From contig CALJLN010000011.1 of NCBI GenBank assembly GCA_937982565.1, positions 1 through 64,000 of the forward strand: DNA of 64,000 nt, in the 5' to 3' direction. The notes beneath the pieces were generated by a model, which had not been told where the DNA came from, searched no databases, and saw only the letters and a list, made by a program, of their open reading frames with translations. Source of the stretch: UBA2421 sp002343075. Its GTDB lineage: Bacteria; Planctomycetota; Phycisphaerae; Tepidisphaerales; Tepidisphaeraceae. The position numbers were made by a program, and so were the translations under genes. This document shows, one piece after another, positions 1 through 9,956 of this stretch. Each line of letters begins with the position of its first letter. The stretch's first letter is position 1.

Positions 1-1
1 G

Positions 2-1753
2 GGCCTCGTCGGCAGCGGCACCTTTGGCCTGGGCTTTATGACTCAATCCGGCTCGGGGGGCGGCGCTCGGCATGTGCTCGATCTTGACACCGGATCGCTT
101 CTCTATGCCAACGGCGCGACCCCAGGCAGCCTCGGCGGTGGAGCGGGTGTGTTCAACACCGCCGGCCCCGGCCCGTCCGACTTCGGCAATCGTGACATCG
201 ATTTCGACCCTGATGGCAACTTCGCCCGCGCAACCGGCGATGGGTTTGATTATGCCTTGCGCGCCGCCGACCAGAGCTTCGTCAATACGCTTGCCGGCAA
301 CGCAGGATCAACGCGCATTCTCCAAAAGCGCGAGAATGCCTCGCCGTTTACCCGGCTGGTGCAGAATGACATTGGAAACTCGGTCGAGTTTTTCGCCGGA
401 ACGGCCACGTCGCAACTCCTCGCGGTCTCATCCCGAATCAGCGGCGCGCTGGTTGCCGGCGTACCTCTCACCGCCGACACCCCGTTCGGCCTGCTCGAAA
501 GCAGTGCCGCCGTCTTGCAGCAGAACCTCGATGCGCGACATGTTTTGCTTCGTAACGTCGATGGCACTCGCACCGGCCTCGTGCAGGAAAGCCTTGTCGG
601 TAACGAGGACTTTTTCACCGGTGCCTACACCGCCGACATCAAGGAGTTTGCCAGCGGCACCGATGCCAACGGCCTGCCGGTGTTGATGGTGCTCTCGTTT
701 GCCGAGCGCCGGCTCGATGTGTATCAAGTCGAACCGACCTGGACCGCGGGCAGCGGCGATTGGGATGCCAACGGGAACTGGGCGTTTAACCTCATCAGCA
801 ACGGTGCGACGCAGAACGCGCGGTTTAACCAAGCCACGGGCGCAACGGCAATCACGCTCAACACCAACAAAACGACCAAGCTCCTCAAACTCGAAAGCAG
901 CAACCCCTACACCATCACTGGGTCGGGCACGCTCACACTCGACGCCCCTACAGGCAAAGGTGCCCACATTTCGGTGACCGCCGGCAACCACACCATCGCC
1001 GTTCCGGTGGTGGCGCTCAAGGGAACCGACTTGCGCGTACCCGCAGCCAACACACTGACGCTCTCCGGCGGGCTGACCGGCTCGGGTGCAACCGTTCGCG
1101 ACGGCGGAACGGTCGTCGCCAAACATGTGCGGCTAAGCGCCCTCAATGTCGCGACAGGTCAACTGACCATCAGCCCCGATGCGGGCACGCTCGGCGTGAG
1201 CCGCGCGGGCGATCTGGCCATCGCCAACGACGGCGGCGGCAACTTCACTGCCAAGCTCGACCTGACCAACAACGGGCTGATCGTCGGCGCGACTCCGTTT
1301 GCAACCGTTCGCGATATGCTGCTTGCCGGCCGCGCCGGGGGCAGTTACACCGGCAACGGCCTGACCAGTTCCACCGCAGCGGCCAATTCACTGGTTGCCG
1401 CGCTTGGAATCGCCACCGCGGGCGATCTGGGCCTCACCAGTTTCCTTGGCCAGTCGGTCAACCCCACCGACACGCTGGTGCGTTACACGCGTCAGGGCGA
1501 CGCCGACTTGAGCGGCGTGGTCAGCCTCGACGACTTCACCCGGCTTGCAGGCGGGTTTGGCAACGCCGGCGGATGGGCACAGGGTGACTTCAACTTTGAC
1601 GGCCTCGTCAACCTTGATGATTTCACAATTCTGGCCGGCGGATTTGGTTTGGGCCTCCCCGCCGACCTGTCGCGCTCGTCGGTGCCCGAACCGACCGGGC
1701 TTGCCGTCGTAGCACTCGGAGCGGCAGCCCTTTTCCGCCGCCGCCGGGCTTAA
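2..1753 (+). CDS. PEP-CTERM sorted secreted protein with dockerin-like repeats (5' partial)
   Basis: The reading frame is open to the first base of the window, so the true start and the signal peptide lie outside; the first in-frame ATG at 38 is probably internal. The middle part is a low-complexity, Gly/Thr/Ala-rich beta-type sequence typical of autotransporter-like passenger repeats. Near the C-terminus are two calcium-loop, dockerin-like repeats (GDADLSGVVSLDDFTRLAGG and GDFNFDGLVNLDDFTILAGG). The protein ends in a PEP-CTERM signal: VPEP, a short hydrophobic helix and an RRRRA tail. By family knowledge such proteins are exported and processed by an exosortase; none is encoded in this window. 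The substrate is unknown. It shares the tail architecture with the gene at 13468. Confidence 0.85.
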   Translation, partial: GLVGSGTFGLGFMTQSGSGGGARHVLDLDTGSLLYANGATPGSLGGGAGVFNTAGPGPSDFGNRDIDFDPDGNFARATGDGFDYALRAADQSFVNTLAGNAGSTRILQKRENASPFTRLVQNDIGNSVEFFAGTATSQLLAVSSRISGALVAGVPLTADTPFGLLESSAAVLQQNLDARHVLLRNVDGTRTGLVQESLVGNEDFFTGAYTADIKEFASGTDANGLPVLMVLSFAERRLDVYQVEPTWTAGSGDWDANGNWAFNLISNGATQNARFNQATGATAITLNTNKTTKLLKLESSNPYTITGSGTLTLDAPTGKGAHISVTAGNHTIAVPVVALKGTDLRVPAANTLTLSGGLTGSGATVRDGGTVVAKHVRLSALNVATGQLTISPDAGTLGVSRAGDLAIANDGGGNFTAKLDLTNNGLIVGATPFATVRDMLLAGRAGGSYTGNGLTSSTAAANSLVAALGIATAGDLGLTSFLGQSVNPTDTLVRYTRQGDADLSGVVSLDDFTRLAGGFGNAGGWAQGDFNFDGLVNLDDFTILAGGFGLGLPADLSRSSVPEPTGLAVVALGAAALFRRRRA

Positions 1754-1769
1754 GAGTTTTTCTTTTATC

Positions 1770-1798
1770 AGCCGGCCCGGTGAAAAGCTGGGCCGGCT
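1770..1798 (+). terminator. GC-rich hairpin terminator after the PEP-CTERM gene
   Basis: A perfect 9-bp stem (AGCCGGCCC / GGGCCGGCT) with an 11-nt loop begins 16 nt after the stop codon. No long U-tract follows on the plus strand, while a T-rich stretch lies 5' of it, so it may act weakly or on either strand. Confidence 0.5.
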
Positions 1799-1875
1799 GC
1801 CTTGTTCGTTCGCACTGGAGCAAGAATCGGTCTTGCCACCGCCAAGAGAGGGGCGTGATGCGAAAGGAATGCACC

Positions 1876-2796
1876 ATGAGGATTGTCGATCAATCAAGAC
1901 TCAACCCGCGCCCCGGCTTCACACTCGTGGAGTTGCTCGTGGTGATCGGAATTATCGCGCTGCTGATCTCGATCTTGCTTCCAGCGCTGGGTGCAGCCAA
2001 CGCTCAGGCGCGGGTTGTGAAGTGCACAAGCAACGTACGACAACTCGCCATTGCGCTGGTCAATTACACTGTGGAGAACCGGGGCAAGTTTCCCCCAAAC
2101 ATCCTCACGCTGCAGACGCAAGGACCTTTCGGGCCTGTCGCCTACTCTCCGCCACCCGGACAGGTATCCGCCAATTTCTGGTACGACCTTGATCGCCTCG
2201 GCAAGTATCTTCCAAAAGCAACCGTTGAGCCCGGTACAACCAGCGTCGGCGGGCCGATCATGCAATGCCCCGCCGCCCCGAGCGACGAGAACCGCACCTA
2301 CTCCATGAATCTCTTTGCATCCTCCATGACCGATCAAGGCGACCTGAACAAAAGCCCGCAGCGGCTCACTTATGCAGGTGCCGGCTTCGGCGGAAATCCT
2401 CCGTGGATGGGAACTTTCTGGGATACGAAGAGCAAAGGAGGAAGTGAGCTGATCCTGATTGGCGAACGCTGGGCCACTGAGGTCTCCACAAACGGCTTGC
2501 TCACCCGATCGGCCATCGGCAACCGATCCGACGCCACCGCCGGTGCTGGCGTACGCTTTGTCGGCCCGGTGCCAGCGCTGCCCACCTACCGCGGCGGTGC
2601 CGTGACCACCGAGATCGACTGGACTCGCCACCGTAAACGTAATCAGGGCAAGGGTTTGGAAGCAAAGGGTCGCGCCGTGTTTGGCTTCGCCGACGGCCAC
2701 GCCGAACTCCTGTCGCCGGAAGATTGCGCCGACCCGATCACCCGCAAGAGCCGCTTCAAGGCGCTCTGGTCGCCGTATGATCGGACGAATCCGTAA
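1876..2796 (+). CDS. Prepilin-type N-terminal cleavage/methylation domain protein (pseudopilin-like)
   Basis: The N-terminus is a class III prepilin leader, MRIVDQSRLNPRPG, followed by FTLVELLVVIGIIALLISIL; cleavage is expected after the Gly with the +5 Glu conserved. The rest is a soluble domain of about 270 residues ending in VFGFADGHAELL, the H-X9-DG-type C-terminus common in planctomycete pseudopilins. I chose ATG 1876 because GAAAGGAA lies just upstream and it gives a normal leader length; ATG 1858, preceded by GAGAGGGG, is the alternative. Members of this family are numerous in Planctomycetota and their function is mostly unknown; a role in a type II-like secretion or pilus system is inferred. 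Confidence 0.85.
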   Translation: MRIVDQSRLNPRPGFTLVELLVVIGIIALLISILLPALGAANAQARVVKCTSNVRQLAIALVNYTVENRGKFPPNILTLQTQGPFGPVAYSPPPGQVSANFWYDLDRLGKYLPKATVEPGTTSVGGPIMQCPAAPSDENRTYSMNLFASSMTDQGDLNKSPQRLTYAGAGFGGNPPWMGTFWDTKSKGGSELILIGERWATEVSTNGLLTRSAIGNRSDATAGAGVRFVGPVPALPTYRGGAVTTEIDWTRHRKRNQGKGLEAKGRAVFGFADGHAELLSPEDCADPITRKSRFKALWSPYDRTNP

Positions 2797-2994
2797 GCCG
2801 AGATACGTTTTAACCTGCATCATCGTTGCCATCCCGAAGCGTACGCGCAAGCGACCTCCCCGGCGGAGCGCGTTACTGCGGAGTGCGATACTCTCGCCGG
2901 ATCGTGCGGCGGAGTGATGCAAACCACCGCACAGGCCCTTCCGGATCACCGTTCGGGGTGACAATTTTTCATCACGCAGATTCCCTTACTGCCG

Positions 2995-5691
2995 TTAAAT
3001 CATCTTCCTCAGCACCGTCTGCAAGATTCCGCCATTTCGGTAATAGTCCAGTTCCACCGGGGTATCGATTCGGCAGATGGTCTGGAAAGTCTTGCCGCCG
3101 GCTCTTACGGCCACTTCCTGGCCCGGCTTCAATTGGTCGTCGATGGCGATTTCGAACACTTCTTCGCCGGTCAGGCCTAGCGTGGTGCGCGACTCGCCGG
3201 GCTTGTAGACCAGCGGGAGTATGCCCATGCCCACGAGGTTGCTGCGGTGAATGCGCTCGAAGCTCTCGGCGATGACGGCTCTCACCCCCAGCAGCATCGT
3301 GCCCTTGGCTGCCCAGTCTCGGCTGGAACCCATGCCATAATCTTTTCCCGCCAGCACCACGAGCGGCAGACCCTGCTTTTGATATTCCATGGAGGCATCG
3401 TAGATTGAGATAATGCTGCCCGCTGCCCACTGCCCGCCGCCCACCAGCAACTTGGTCACGCCGCCTTCTGTGCCTGGCGCGAGCAGGTTTTTCAGGCGGA
3501 TATTGGCAAAAGTGCCGCGGACCATGACTTCATGCCCGCCGCGGCGCGTGCCGTACTGGTTAAAGTCGGCCGGCTGCACGCCATTGGCCATTAAGTATTT
3601 CCCAGCGGGCGAATCTTTCTTGATGTTTCCCGCAGGGCTGATGTGATCGGTGGTCACGCTATCCCCCACCATCGCCAGCACGCGTGCGCCGTGGATCGAT
3701 TGGATCGGCACCGGCGTCGGCTGCAGATTTGTAAAGTACGGTGGGTGCTGGATATAGGTGCTGCTCGGGTCCCAATCAAACAACTCCCCCCCGCGGACGG
3801 CCACGTCATTCCATTCCCTGCTCTTTTCGCCCACGCCGTCGTACTGCCGGGTAAACATTTGCGGTTCGATGCACATCGCGATGGTGTCGGCCACTTCCTG
3901 CTGCGTCGGCCAGATGTCCTTGAGGTAAACGTCCTGGCCGTTGCTTCCCCGGCCGATGGGCTGGGTGGTGAAATCAATATCGATCGTCCCCGCCAAGGCA
4001 TATGCCACGACCAAAGGCGGGCTGGCGAGATAGTTGGCCTTTACATGTTGATTTACGCGCCCTTCAAAATTGCGATTGCCCGAGAGCACGGAAACCACAG
4101 CGAGGTTGTCTTTCTCCACCGCCGACGCGATCGACTCCGGCAGCGGGCCGGAGTTGCCGATGCAGGTTGTGCAGCCATAGCCGACGGTGTTGAAACCAAG
4201 CGAGTCGAGATATTGCTGCAAGTCGGCTTTCTCAAAATATTCGGTCACAACCTTGCTGCCTGGCGCGAGGCTGGTCTTGCAATGCGGCGCCGATTGCAGG
4301 CCGCGCTCGACCGCCTTCTTGGCCACCAGCCCCGCAGCCACCATCACGCTCGGGTTGCTGGTGTTGGTGCAACTGGTGATGGCAGCGATCACCACGGCGC
4401 CGTGGGTCAGTTGGATCGACTCTTTCGACGCCACCGCCAGCGAGCCGTCTTCCTTCGAGTGCACCGGCCGGGTCGTGTAAGACACCACGCTGCCCGGCTT
4501 GCTATCAGGGAAACTCGACAGGAATGAATCGCGCACCTTCGGCAGTTCCACCCGATCCTGCGGGCGCTTCGGCCCGGCGAGGCTCGGCACGACGGTTGAA
4601 AGGTCAAGCTCCAGCACCTCGGTAAACACAGGCTCAACCTTGTCCTGCCGCCACAGTCCCTGCTCCTTGCAATAGCGTTCGACAAGATCCACCTGCCCGG
4701 CGCTGCGGCCAGTCAGCTTGAGATAACTGAGCGTTTGTTCATCGACCGGGAAGAAGCCCATCGTCGCGCCATATTCCGGTGCCATATTGGCGATGGTGGC
4801 GCGGTCGGCGAGGCTCATTGAAGCAAGCCCTTCGCCGAAGAACTCGACAAATTTTTCGACCACGCCATGTTTCCGGAGGATTTGCGTGATGGTCAGGACA
4901 AGATCGGTCGCAGTCGAACCTTCGGGCAGCGCGCCCTTCAGTCGGAAGCCCACTACTTGCGGGGTGACGATGTAAATCGGCTGGCCGAGCATGCACGCCT
5001 CGGCTTCGATTCCACCGACGCCCCAGCCGACGACACCGAGGCCGTTGATCATGGTCGTGTGGCTGTCGGTGCCGACCAGCGTGTCGGGGTAGGCCACGCC
5101 GGAGTCGGTCCAGACGACCTTTGCAAGATGTTCGAGGTTGACCTGATGGACAATTCCCGTCGCCGGCGGAACGACGCCGAAGTTGCGAAACGCCCGCTGG
5201 CCCCACTTCAAAAACTCGTATCGCTCCCGGTTGCGGGCAAATTCCAGCTTGCTGTTGTTAAAGAGCGCAAACTTGGTGCCGTAATCGTCCACCTGCACCG
5301 AGTGGTCGATCACCAGATCGACCGGCACGAGCGGGTTGATTCGCTGCGGGTCGCCCCCCGCCGCCTTCATCGCGGCGCGCATCGCAGCGAGATCGACCAC
5401 ACACGGCACGCCGGTGAAATCCTGTAGAATCACCCGCGCGACTTTAAACGGCACCTCTTTGTTGCCCGGATTGCTCGCATTCCACTTCGCAAGCCCGGCA
5501 ACGTCGGCTTCGTTTACAATGAAGCTATCGAGATTGCGCAGGCAACTCTCCAGCAACACCTTCATGCTGAACGGAAGCCTGGATAAATCGCCCACCCCCT
5601 GCTTCTGCAGTTCGGCGAGGCTGTAATAGGTCAAGTCGCCGAGTTGGGTGGTGAGCGTTGCGATCGAACCGAAGGGATTGAGTTTTGGCAT
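2995..5691 (-). CDS. acnA: Aconitate hydratase A
   Basis: Interconverts citrate and isocitrate in the TCA cycle; cytoplasmic [4Fe-4S] enzyme. The 898-residue product has the normal AcnA length and colinear domains. The three cluster ligands are visible: Cys441 in TSCTNTSNPSVM, and Cys507 and Cys510 in YGCTTCIGNSG, matching the spacing in E. coli AcnA (435/501/504). The swivel domain with YGMGSSRDWAAKG is at about residues 780-790. It stands alone and is divergent from the LolA-like gene; the intergenic region is 96 bp. No Shine-Dalgarno is evident before ATG 5691. A distant paralogue (2-methylcitrate dehydratase AcnD, or IRP-like) is possible but less likely from the sequence. Confidence 0.97.
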   Translation of the reverse strand: MPKLNPFGSIATLTTQLGDLTYYSLAELQKQGVGDLSRLPFSMKVLLESCLRNLDSFIVNEADVAGLAKWNASNPGNKEVPFKVARVILQDFTGVPCVVDLAAMRAAMKAAGGDPQRINPLVPVDLVIDHSVQVDDYGTKFALFNNSKLEFARNRERYEFLKWGQRAFRNFGVVPPATGIVHQVNLEHLAKVVWTDSGVAYPDTLVGTDSHTTMINGLGVVGWGVGGIEAEACMLGQPIYIVTPQVVGFRLKGALPEGSTATDLVLTITQILRKHGVVEKFVEFFGEGLASMSLADRATIANMAPEYGATMGFFPVDEQTLSYLKLTGRSAGQVDLVERYCKEQGLWRQDKVEPVFTEVLELDLSTVVPSLAGPKRPQDRVELPKVRDSFLSSFPDSKPGSVVSYTTRPVHSKEDGSLAVASKESIQLTHGAVVIAAITSCTNTSNPSVMVAAGLVAKKAVERGLQSAPHCKTSLAPGSKVVTEYFEKADLQQYLDSLGFNTVGYGCTTCIGNSGPLPESIASAVEKDNLAVVSVLSGNRNFEGRVNQHVKANYLASPPLVVAYALAGTIDIDFTTQPIGRGSNGQDVYLKDIWPTQQEVADTIAMCIEPQMFTRQYDGVGEKSREWNDVAVRGGELFDWDPSSTYIQHPPYFTNLQPTPVPIQSIHGARVLAMVGDSVTTDHISPAGNIKKDSPAGKYLMANGVQPADFNQYGTRRGGHEVMVRGTFANIRLKNLLAPGTEGGVTKLLVGGGQWAAGSIISIYDASMEYQKQGLPLVVLAGKDYGMGSSRDWAAKGTMLLGVRAVIAESFERIHRSNLVGMGILPLVYKPGESRTTLGLTGEEVFEIAIDDQLKPGQEVAVRAGGKTFQTICRIDTPVELDYYRNGGILQTVLRKMI

Positions 5692-5787
5692 AATAGTTTG
5701 GTTTTGTTGAGTTCTTCATCGTATGCGCCGGCGGTTCGGTGTCCAACATCGCCGCATAACCTTTTGAACTCCGGGGTGTCTTAGTTA

Positions 5788-6582
5788 GTGTTGCGCCAAA
5801 TGCTGAAAACTATGCTGATTATCGCCCTTGGCCTCGTGCCAGTCCTTGGAATTATGCCAGTTCCGGGGGCATGTTTCGCCTTATCCGAGGCGCCAGCCGC
5901 CAGCCCGGCCGTCGATACCCTGCTTGACGGCCTGGAAGCCCGTGGAAATGACCTGCGCACGCTTCACGCAACCATCTCAAAGAGCGAGGCCGATGCATCG
6001 CTCGGCGAAGACACCGAAACGCGCACCGGCCGGCTCTGGTACGACCGCCAGGCGGAGGCCGATGTCCGCATTCGCGTCAGCCTCGATAAGCTGAGGATTG
6101 GCGAGAAGGAACGAGAAGACCGGATCGAATACATGCTGATCGACGGAACACTCACCGACCGCAACTATCGCAGCCGGGTGGAGGTTCAGCGGATTGTGCA
6201 GAAGCCCGGACAGAAACTCGACCTGTTCAAGCTCGGCCAAGGCCCGTTTCCACTACCCATCGGCCAACCCAGGGCCGCGGTGTATGAGCAGTTTGACGTG
6301 AGTGAGCTTCCTGCCGGAGACGACGCACCGAGAAACACCTCGCGGCTCAAACTGGTTCCGAAGCCGGGAACCGAACTCACTCGCCGTTTTGCGTGGATCG
6401 AAGTCTGGGTGGACCGAACCGATTTTCTCCCCCGGCGAATCAGCACGCTCAACGCGCAGCAATCTGTTTTGACCACCACCGTCTTGCAGGATGTGCAATT
6501 GAACACGCCGCTGGCTAGCGAAGCTTTTTCACTCGAAAAGGTGAACGAGCGGGAGTGGTCGATACGCGTTGAAGCCGACTAA
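5788..6582 (+). CDS. LolA-like secreted protein
   Basis: 264 residues. The N-terminus has a hydrophobic signal segment (LKTMLIIALGLVPVLGIMPV) before ASPAVD. The body has the pattern of the LolA/LppX half-barrel: an N-terminal helix (VDTLLDGLEARGNDLRTLHA), then repeated strands such as TRTGRLWYDR and FAWIEVWVDRTDFLPRRI. By family, such proteins carry lipoproteins or lipids in the periplasm; here that is inferred. It lies next to, and converges on, an adaptor-permease-ATPase operon resembling LolCDE/MacAB, which fits an envelope-lipid role. The start may be GTG 5788 or ATG 5800. Confidence 0.7.
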   Translation: MLRQMLKTMLIIALGLVPVLGIMPVPGACFALSEAPAASPAVDTLLDGLEARGNDLRTLHATISKSEADASLGEDTETRTGRLWYDRQAEADVRIRVSLDKLRIGEKEREDRIEYMLIDGTLTDRNYRSRVEVQRIVQKPGQKLDLFKLGQGPFPLPIGQPRAAVYEQFDVSELPAGDDAPRNTSRLKLVPKPGTELTRRFAWIEVWVDRTDFLPRRISTLNAQQSVLTTTVLQDVQLNTPLASEAFSLEKVNEREWSIRVEAD

Positions 6583-6626
6583 CCCCGCAATGACCGGCTG
6601 GTTGCGACCATCGCGCCGCACACTCT

Positions 6627-7403
6627 CTACTTCACCAATCGCTGGTCTTCCACCACATTGCCATCTTCCATGCGCACCAACCTTCGGGCGCGGTGGGCAA
6701 GCGCCATCTCGTGGGTGACAATCACAATCGTCTGACCGCCGGCGGCGAGTTCATCGAAAATCTCGGCTACAAGCTCGCTGTTTTTCTTGTCAAGGTTGCC
6801 CGTTGGCTCATCGGCGAGCAAGACCGCCGGCTCGTTGGCCAGCGCGCGGGCGATCGCAACGCGCTGCTGCTCACCGCCGGAGAGTCGATTCGCGCGCCTC
6901 GTAAGCTTGCCGCCCAACCCAAGGCGCGACAGGACCTGCGCAGCCCGATCCATCGCCTCGGCTCGACCCAGGCGGCCAAGTTTGAACATGGGCAGGCACA
7001 CATTCTCCTGCGCCGTGAACTCCTTGAGCAGATAATGAAACTGGAAAACGAACCCGACCTTTTCATTCCGCAACTGAGCAAGCTGCGAATCGCCCAGCGC
7101 CGCGGTGTCATCGCCGTCGAGAAAAATGCTGCTTGACGGGTCAAACGGAACGCCTGTTTCGTCAAGGCGACTCGGCCGATCAAGCCCGCCGAGCAGGTAT
7201 AGCAGCGTGCTTTTCCCAGAGCCGGAAGCACCCACAATCGAAACATATTCGCCTCGGTCGATGCTGATATCGACCCCCTTGAGAACTGTCGTCAGCGCGT
7301 CGGCGGCGCCAAGAATTCGATGCACATTCTGCGCACGGAGCAGCGGCCCAAGCGGCGTCGCCGCCTCAGGCGTGACGCTCGGGTAGGGACTAATGTGCCC
7401 CAC
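6627..7403 (-). CDS. ABC transporter ATP-binding protein, LolD/MacB type
   Basis: 258 residues with a complete ATPase core: Walker A GASGSGKST, Q-loop in FVFQFHYLLKEF, signature LSGGEQQRVAIARAL, Walker B VLLADEPTGNLD and the H-loop IVTHE. This subfamily drives FtsX-like permeases rather than substrate translocation through the membrane. GTG 7403 overlaps the end of the permease gene by 14 bp and has GAGGTG upstream, so the two are translationally coupled. Together with the upstream permease and adaptor it should form a MacAB- or Lol-like tripartite exporter. The insertion after the Walker A region (SRLDETGVPFDPSSSIF) is longer than in LolD of Proteobacteria. Confidence 0.93.
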   Translation of the reverse strand: MGHISPYPSVTPEAATPLGPLLRAQNVHRILGAADALTTVLKGVDISIDRGEYVSIVGASGSGKSTLLYLLGGLDRPSRLDETGVPFDPSSSIFLDGDDTAALGDSQLAQLRNEKVGFVFQFHYLLKEFTAQENVCLPMFKLGRLGRAEAMDRAAQVLSRLGLGGKLTRRANRLSGGEQQRVAIARALANEPAVLLADEPTGNLDKKNSELVAEIFDELAAGGQTIVIVTHEMALAHRARRLVRMEDGNVVEDQRLVK

Positions 7404-8637
7404 GGATCACCTCAACCGGATCATACTTCGCCGCCCGCCGCGCGGGATAGACCGCCGCCAGCAGCACCACGACCATCGAGCCGATAAATGCCTGCAGATA
7501 CATTCCACTCGACTCGCTCATCAGCAGCCCGTCCGATTTCACGAGGCCCTCCATCTGAATCGGCAGTCGGCGCAGCAATTCGATGCCGGCTTTTCCGAGC
7601 ACCAGGCCCAAACCGGAACCAATCAGCCCGATGACCAATCCCTGAACGATGTAAATGTGTGTGATATCGTTGCGGCTCAGGCCGAAGCTCTTGAGAATCG
7701 CGATGTCATTCACGCGTTCGAGCACTGCCATGATGAGGATATTGAGCACCCCAAATGCTGCGACCACGAGCAGCGCGCCCGTGATGAAATAGGTGATAAT
7801 TCCCTGAATTTTGAATATTTTAAGGAAGTTGGCATTGGCTTCCTGCCACGCCTCGGTCTTGTATCCGCTGATCGCCTCCACCTGCGCGGCGATGCCTCGG
7901 GCCTGATTGTAGTCGTCGGTGCGAAGGATGATTTCGTTGACGATGTTCTTCTTGTCGAGCAGGGTTTGTGCGTCGCTCATCAACATGTACGCCCTCCCGT
8001 AGTCCACCGGCGTGACGCCGGTCTCGAAGATGCCCACGACCTTGGCTATCGACCGCCCGCCGGTGGGGGTGCTCAGGGTGATGTTGTCGCCGAGTTGCGC
8101 CCCTAAGTTGGCAGCGACACCCCACCCAAGCAGCACGCCGTCGGCCGTGCTTTTTAGCTTCTGAAAATCGCCCTGCGTTACCTTCTCTCCGATCGTTGTG
8201 GCGCGGATGAGTTGATCGGGGTCCACGCCCTGCACAGCCAGCGCATAGGTCTTGGTGCCGTAGGTCGCGATGGCGTCGCCGCTGACAATCGGCGCCGCTG
8301 CAGTGACTCCCGGCATGCGCCGAATCTTGCCGATCAATCCGGTGTGGTTCTTGATCTTCTTCACCTGCTCGCGCGGCTTCACTCCTTCCACCAGCAGAAT
8401 CGCATTTGGATCGGGGTAGAAACGCTGCAGGATCTGCGTTTCGGTTTCGCGCGGCTCGTCGTGCACGATGATATGACCCGATGATTCGACTGTTTCGATG
8501 ATAAACTTGTCCTGAAATCCCTGCATCATCGAGCTCATGCTGAGGAACATCGTCACGCTGATGGTCACGCCGGCAATGCAAACCAGCGACTGCCTCAGAT
8601 GGCTGAACAGATATCGAATGGAGATGAACGTGTTCAT
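7390..8637 (-). CDS. ABC transporter permease, FtsX/MacB family
   Basis: 415 residues with the MacB/LolCE layout: one N-terminal transmembrane segment (residues ~15-40), a large periplasmic domain (~45-270), then three C-terminal transmembrane segments starting at ITYFITGALLVVAAFGVLNI. The last residues, YDPVEVIRGAH, are the family's usual C-terminal signature. It is the middle gene of the adaptor-permease-ATPase operon, 44 bp or so after the adaptor. By analogy it is a mechanotransmission-type subunit that pulls lipoproteins, peptides or drugs from the inner membrane; the substrate cannot be told from sequence. Confidence 0.92.
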   Translation of the reverse strand: MNTFISIRYLFSHLRQSLVCIAGVTISVTMFLSMSSMMQGFQDKFIIETVESSGHIIVHDEPRETETQILQRFYPDPNAILLVEGVKPREQVKKIKNHTGLIGKIRRMPGVTAAAPIVSGDAIATYGTKTYALAVQGVDPDQLIRATTIGEKVTQGDFQKLKSTADGVLLGWGVAANLGAQLGDNITLSTPTGGRSIAKVVGIFETGVTPVDYGRAYMLMSDAQTLLDKKNIVNEIILRTDDYNQARGIAAQVEAISGYKTEAWQEANANFLKIFKIQGIITYFITGALLVVAAFGVLNILIMAVLERVNDIAILKSFGLSRNDITHIYIVQGLVIGLIGSGLGLVLGKAGIELLRRLPIQMEGLVKSDGLLMSESSGMYLQAFIGSMVVVLLAAVYPARRAAKYDPVEVIRGAH

Positions 8638-8681
8638 GATCGCCGGCGGCTGGGGTCACCTTCAGACATCAACGGGCACTT

Positions 8682-9956
8682 CTAACGAATTCCCTTAAAG
8701 GCCTGCCCCTCCGGCGGTGGAGCCTGTTTCGCGACACCGGTGGCCTGCTTCGGATCGATGTAGTTCACACTCACCCGTCGCCCGGCGGGAATGTTGCCCA
8801 CGGGACCGATGACCACACGTTCCCCCGGCACAACCCCGCTGACGATTTCCGTGCGCTCGATGCTCACCAGCCCAAGCACGACATCGCGCCGCGCCAACTC
8901 GCCGCCACTTGTAACGACCCAAACCCCGCCGTTCTGCACCGACTGGCTGGGTACAACCGTCGCCGTTTCGCGCTCGGCGATGATAAACGCCAGTTCGCCA
9001 GTCATTCCCGGCTGAAGTCGGTCGCCGGGCGCGTCGAGCTTCACATCGATCTCAAACGTACGTCGATCAGAATCCGCTTGATCGTAGATCCTGACTACAC
9101 TGCCGGTGAAGACCTGGTCGGGAAACGAGTAGAGCGTCAGCCGCACGAGTTGGCCGACATTGACACGCGCGACATCCTCTTCATCAACCGCCGCCCGCAT
9201 AACCAGATCAGAAGGATAGATGTTGGCGACGCGCATCACCGTGTCGTTCACCGCAACGCGCGTGCCCTGGCTTGTGGGCCGGTCGAGCACCACGCCGTCA
9301 ATTGGCGCACGCAGGGTCTGCTGCTCAGTGTTCCACCGGGCGGTATTGACTGCGGCGCGTGCCACATCGACTTCGCGGGCAAGCTCCAATTGTTTCGCCG
9401 CGCGCTGCGCCCGCGTCGCCTCGACATCCATCGTGAGCAAACGCACCCGATCCATCGCACGATCGAGGTCTGCTTGTGAACCCGCAAGTGCATCGAGCGC
9501 CTGCGTCTGGCGCGATTCCTCTCGCCGGGCGATTTCTACCATGCCGGTCATCGCCTCAAGCCGACGGTCAAACTCCATCAGCACCGGCGACTGGGCCTCG
9601 TCTGCCCGCGCGAGCTTCTCAGCAAGCTCCGCCTGCGCCTTCTCAAGTGCAAACTGCAGCGAAGGTTCATACACTGCCGCCAGTTCATCTCCTGCTCTTA
9701 CCCTGTCGCCCTTATCAACCGTCACTTTCTGCAATACGCCAGCCACATTCGCCCGGATCGGAAACTCGCGCACCGGCGATATTGTCCCCGTCGAATAAAA
9801 CGCCTGCACCACCGGCCCTTGCACCGCGTCGGTCACATTCAGTGTCGGACGGAGCAGACGTACCAGTCCCCAACCAGCCAGCATTACCACCAATGCTACG
9901 CCAGCGATGCCGAGCACAATGCGAACCATCAACCGCCCGCTCCGAGTGCCTATCAT
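8682..9956 (-). CDS. Efflux RND/ABC periplasmic adaptor (HlyD/MacA family)
   Basis: Membrane-fusion protein: an N-terminal membrane anchor (VRIVLGIAGVALVVMLAGW), a lipoyl half-motif (RANVAGVLQKVTVDKGDRVRAG), a coiled-coil hairpin (~95-195), the second lipoyl half (LRAPIDGVVLDRPTSQGTRV) and beta-barrel domains (VRLTLYSFPDQVFTGSVVRI). I chose ATG 9956, preceded by AGGTCAGG; an upstream GTG at 9977 would add seven residues. It is the first gene of the operon with the FtsX-like permease and LolD-like ATPase. No TolC-like outer-membrane gene is adjacent, so the outer-membrane partner must be elsewhere. Confidence 0.92.
   Translation of the reverse strand: MIGTRSGRLMVRIVLGIAGVALVVMLAGWGLVRLLRPTLNVTDAVQGPVVQAFYSTGTISPVREFPIRANVAGVLQKVTVDKGDRVRAGDELAAVYEPSLQFALEKAQAELAEKLARADEAQSPVLMEFDRRLEAMTGMVEIARREESRQTQALDALAGSQADLDRAMDRVRLLTMDVEATRAQRAAKQLELAREVDVARAAVNTARWNTEQQTLRAPIDGVVLDRPTSQGTRVAVNDTVMRVANIYPSDLVMRAAVDEEDVARVNVGQLVRLTLYSFPDQVFTGSVVRIYDQADSDRRTFEIDVKLDAPGDRLQPGMTGELAFIIAERETATVVPSQSVQNGGVWVVTSGGELARRDVVLGLVSIERTEIVSGVVPGERVVIGPVGNIPAGRRVSVNYIDPKQATGVAKQAPPPEGQAFKGIR

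Noticed and set aside
3643..4527. A 294-residue plus-strand frame inside acnA
   Set aside because: Antisense shadow of aconitase; no motifs and no start signal.
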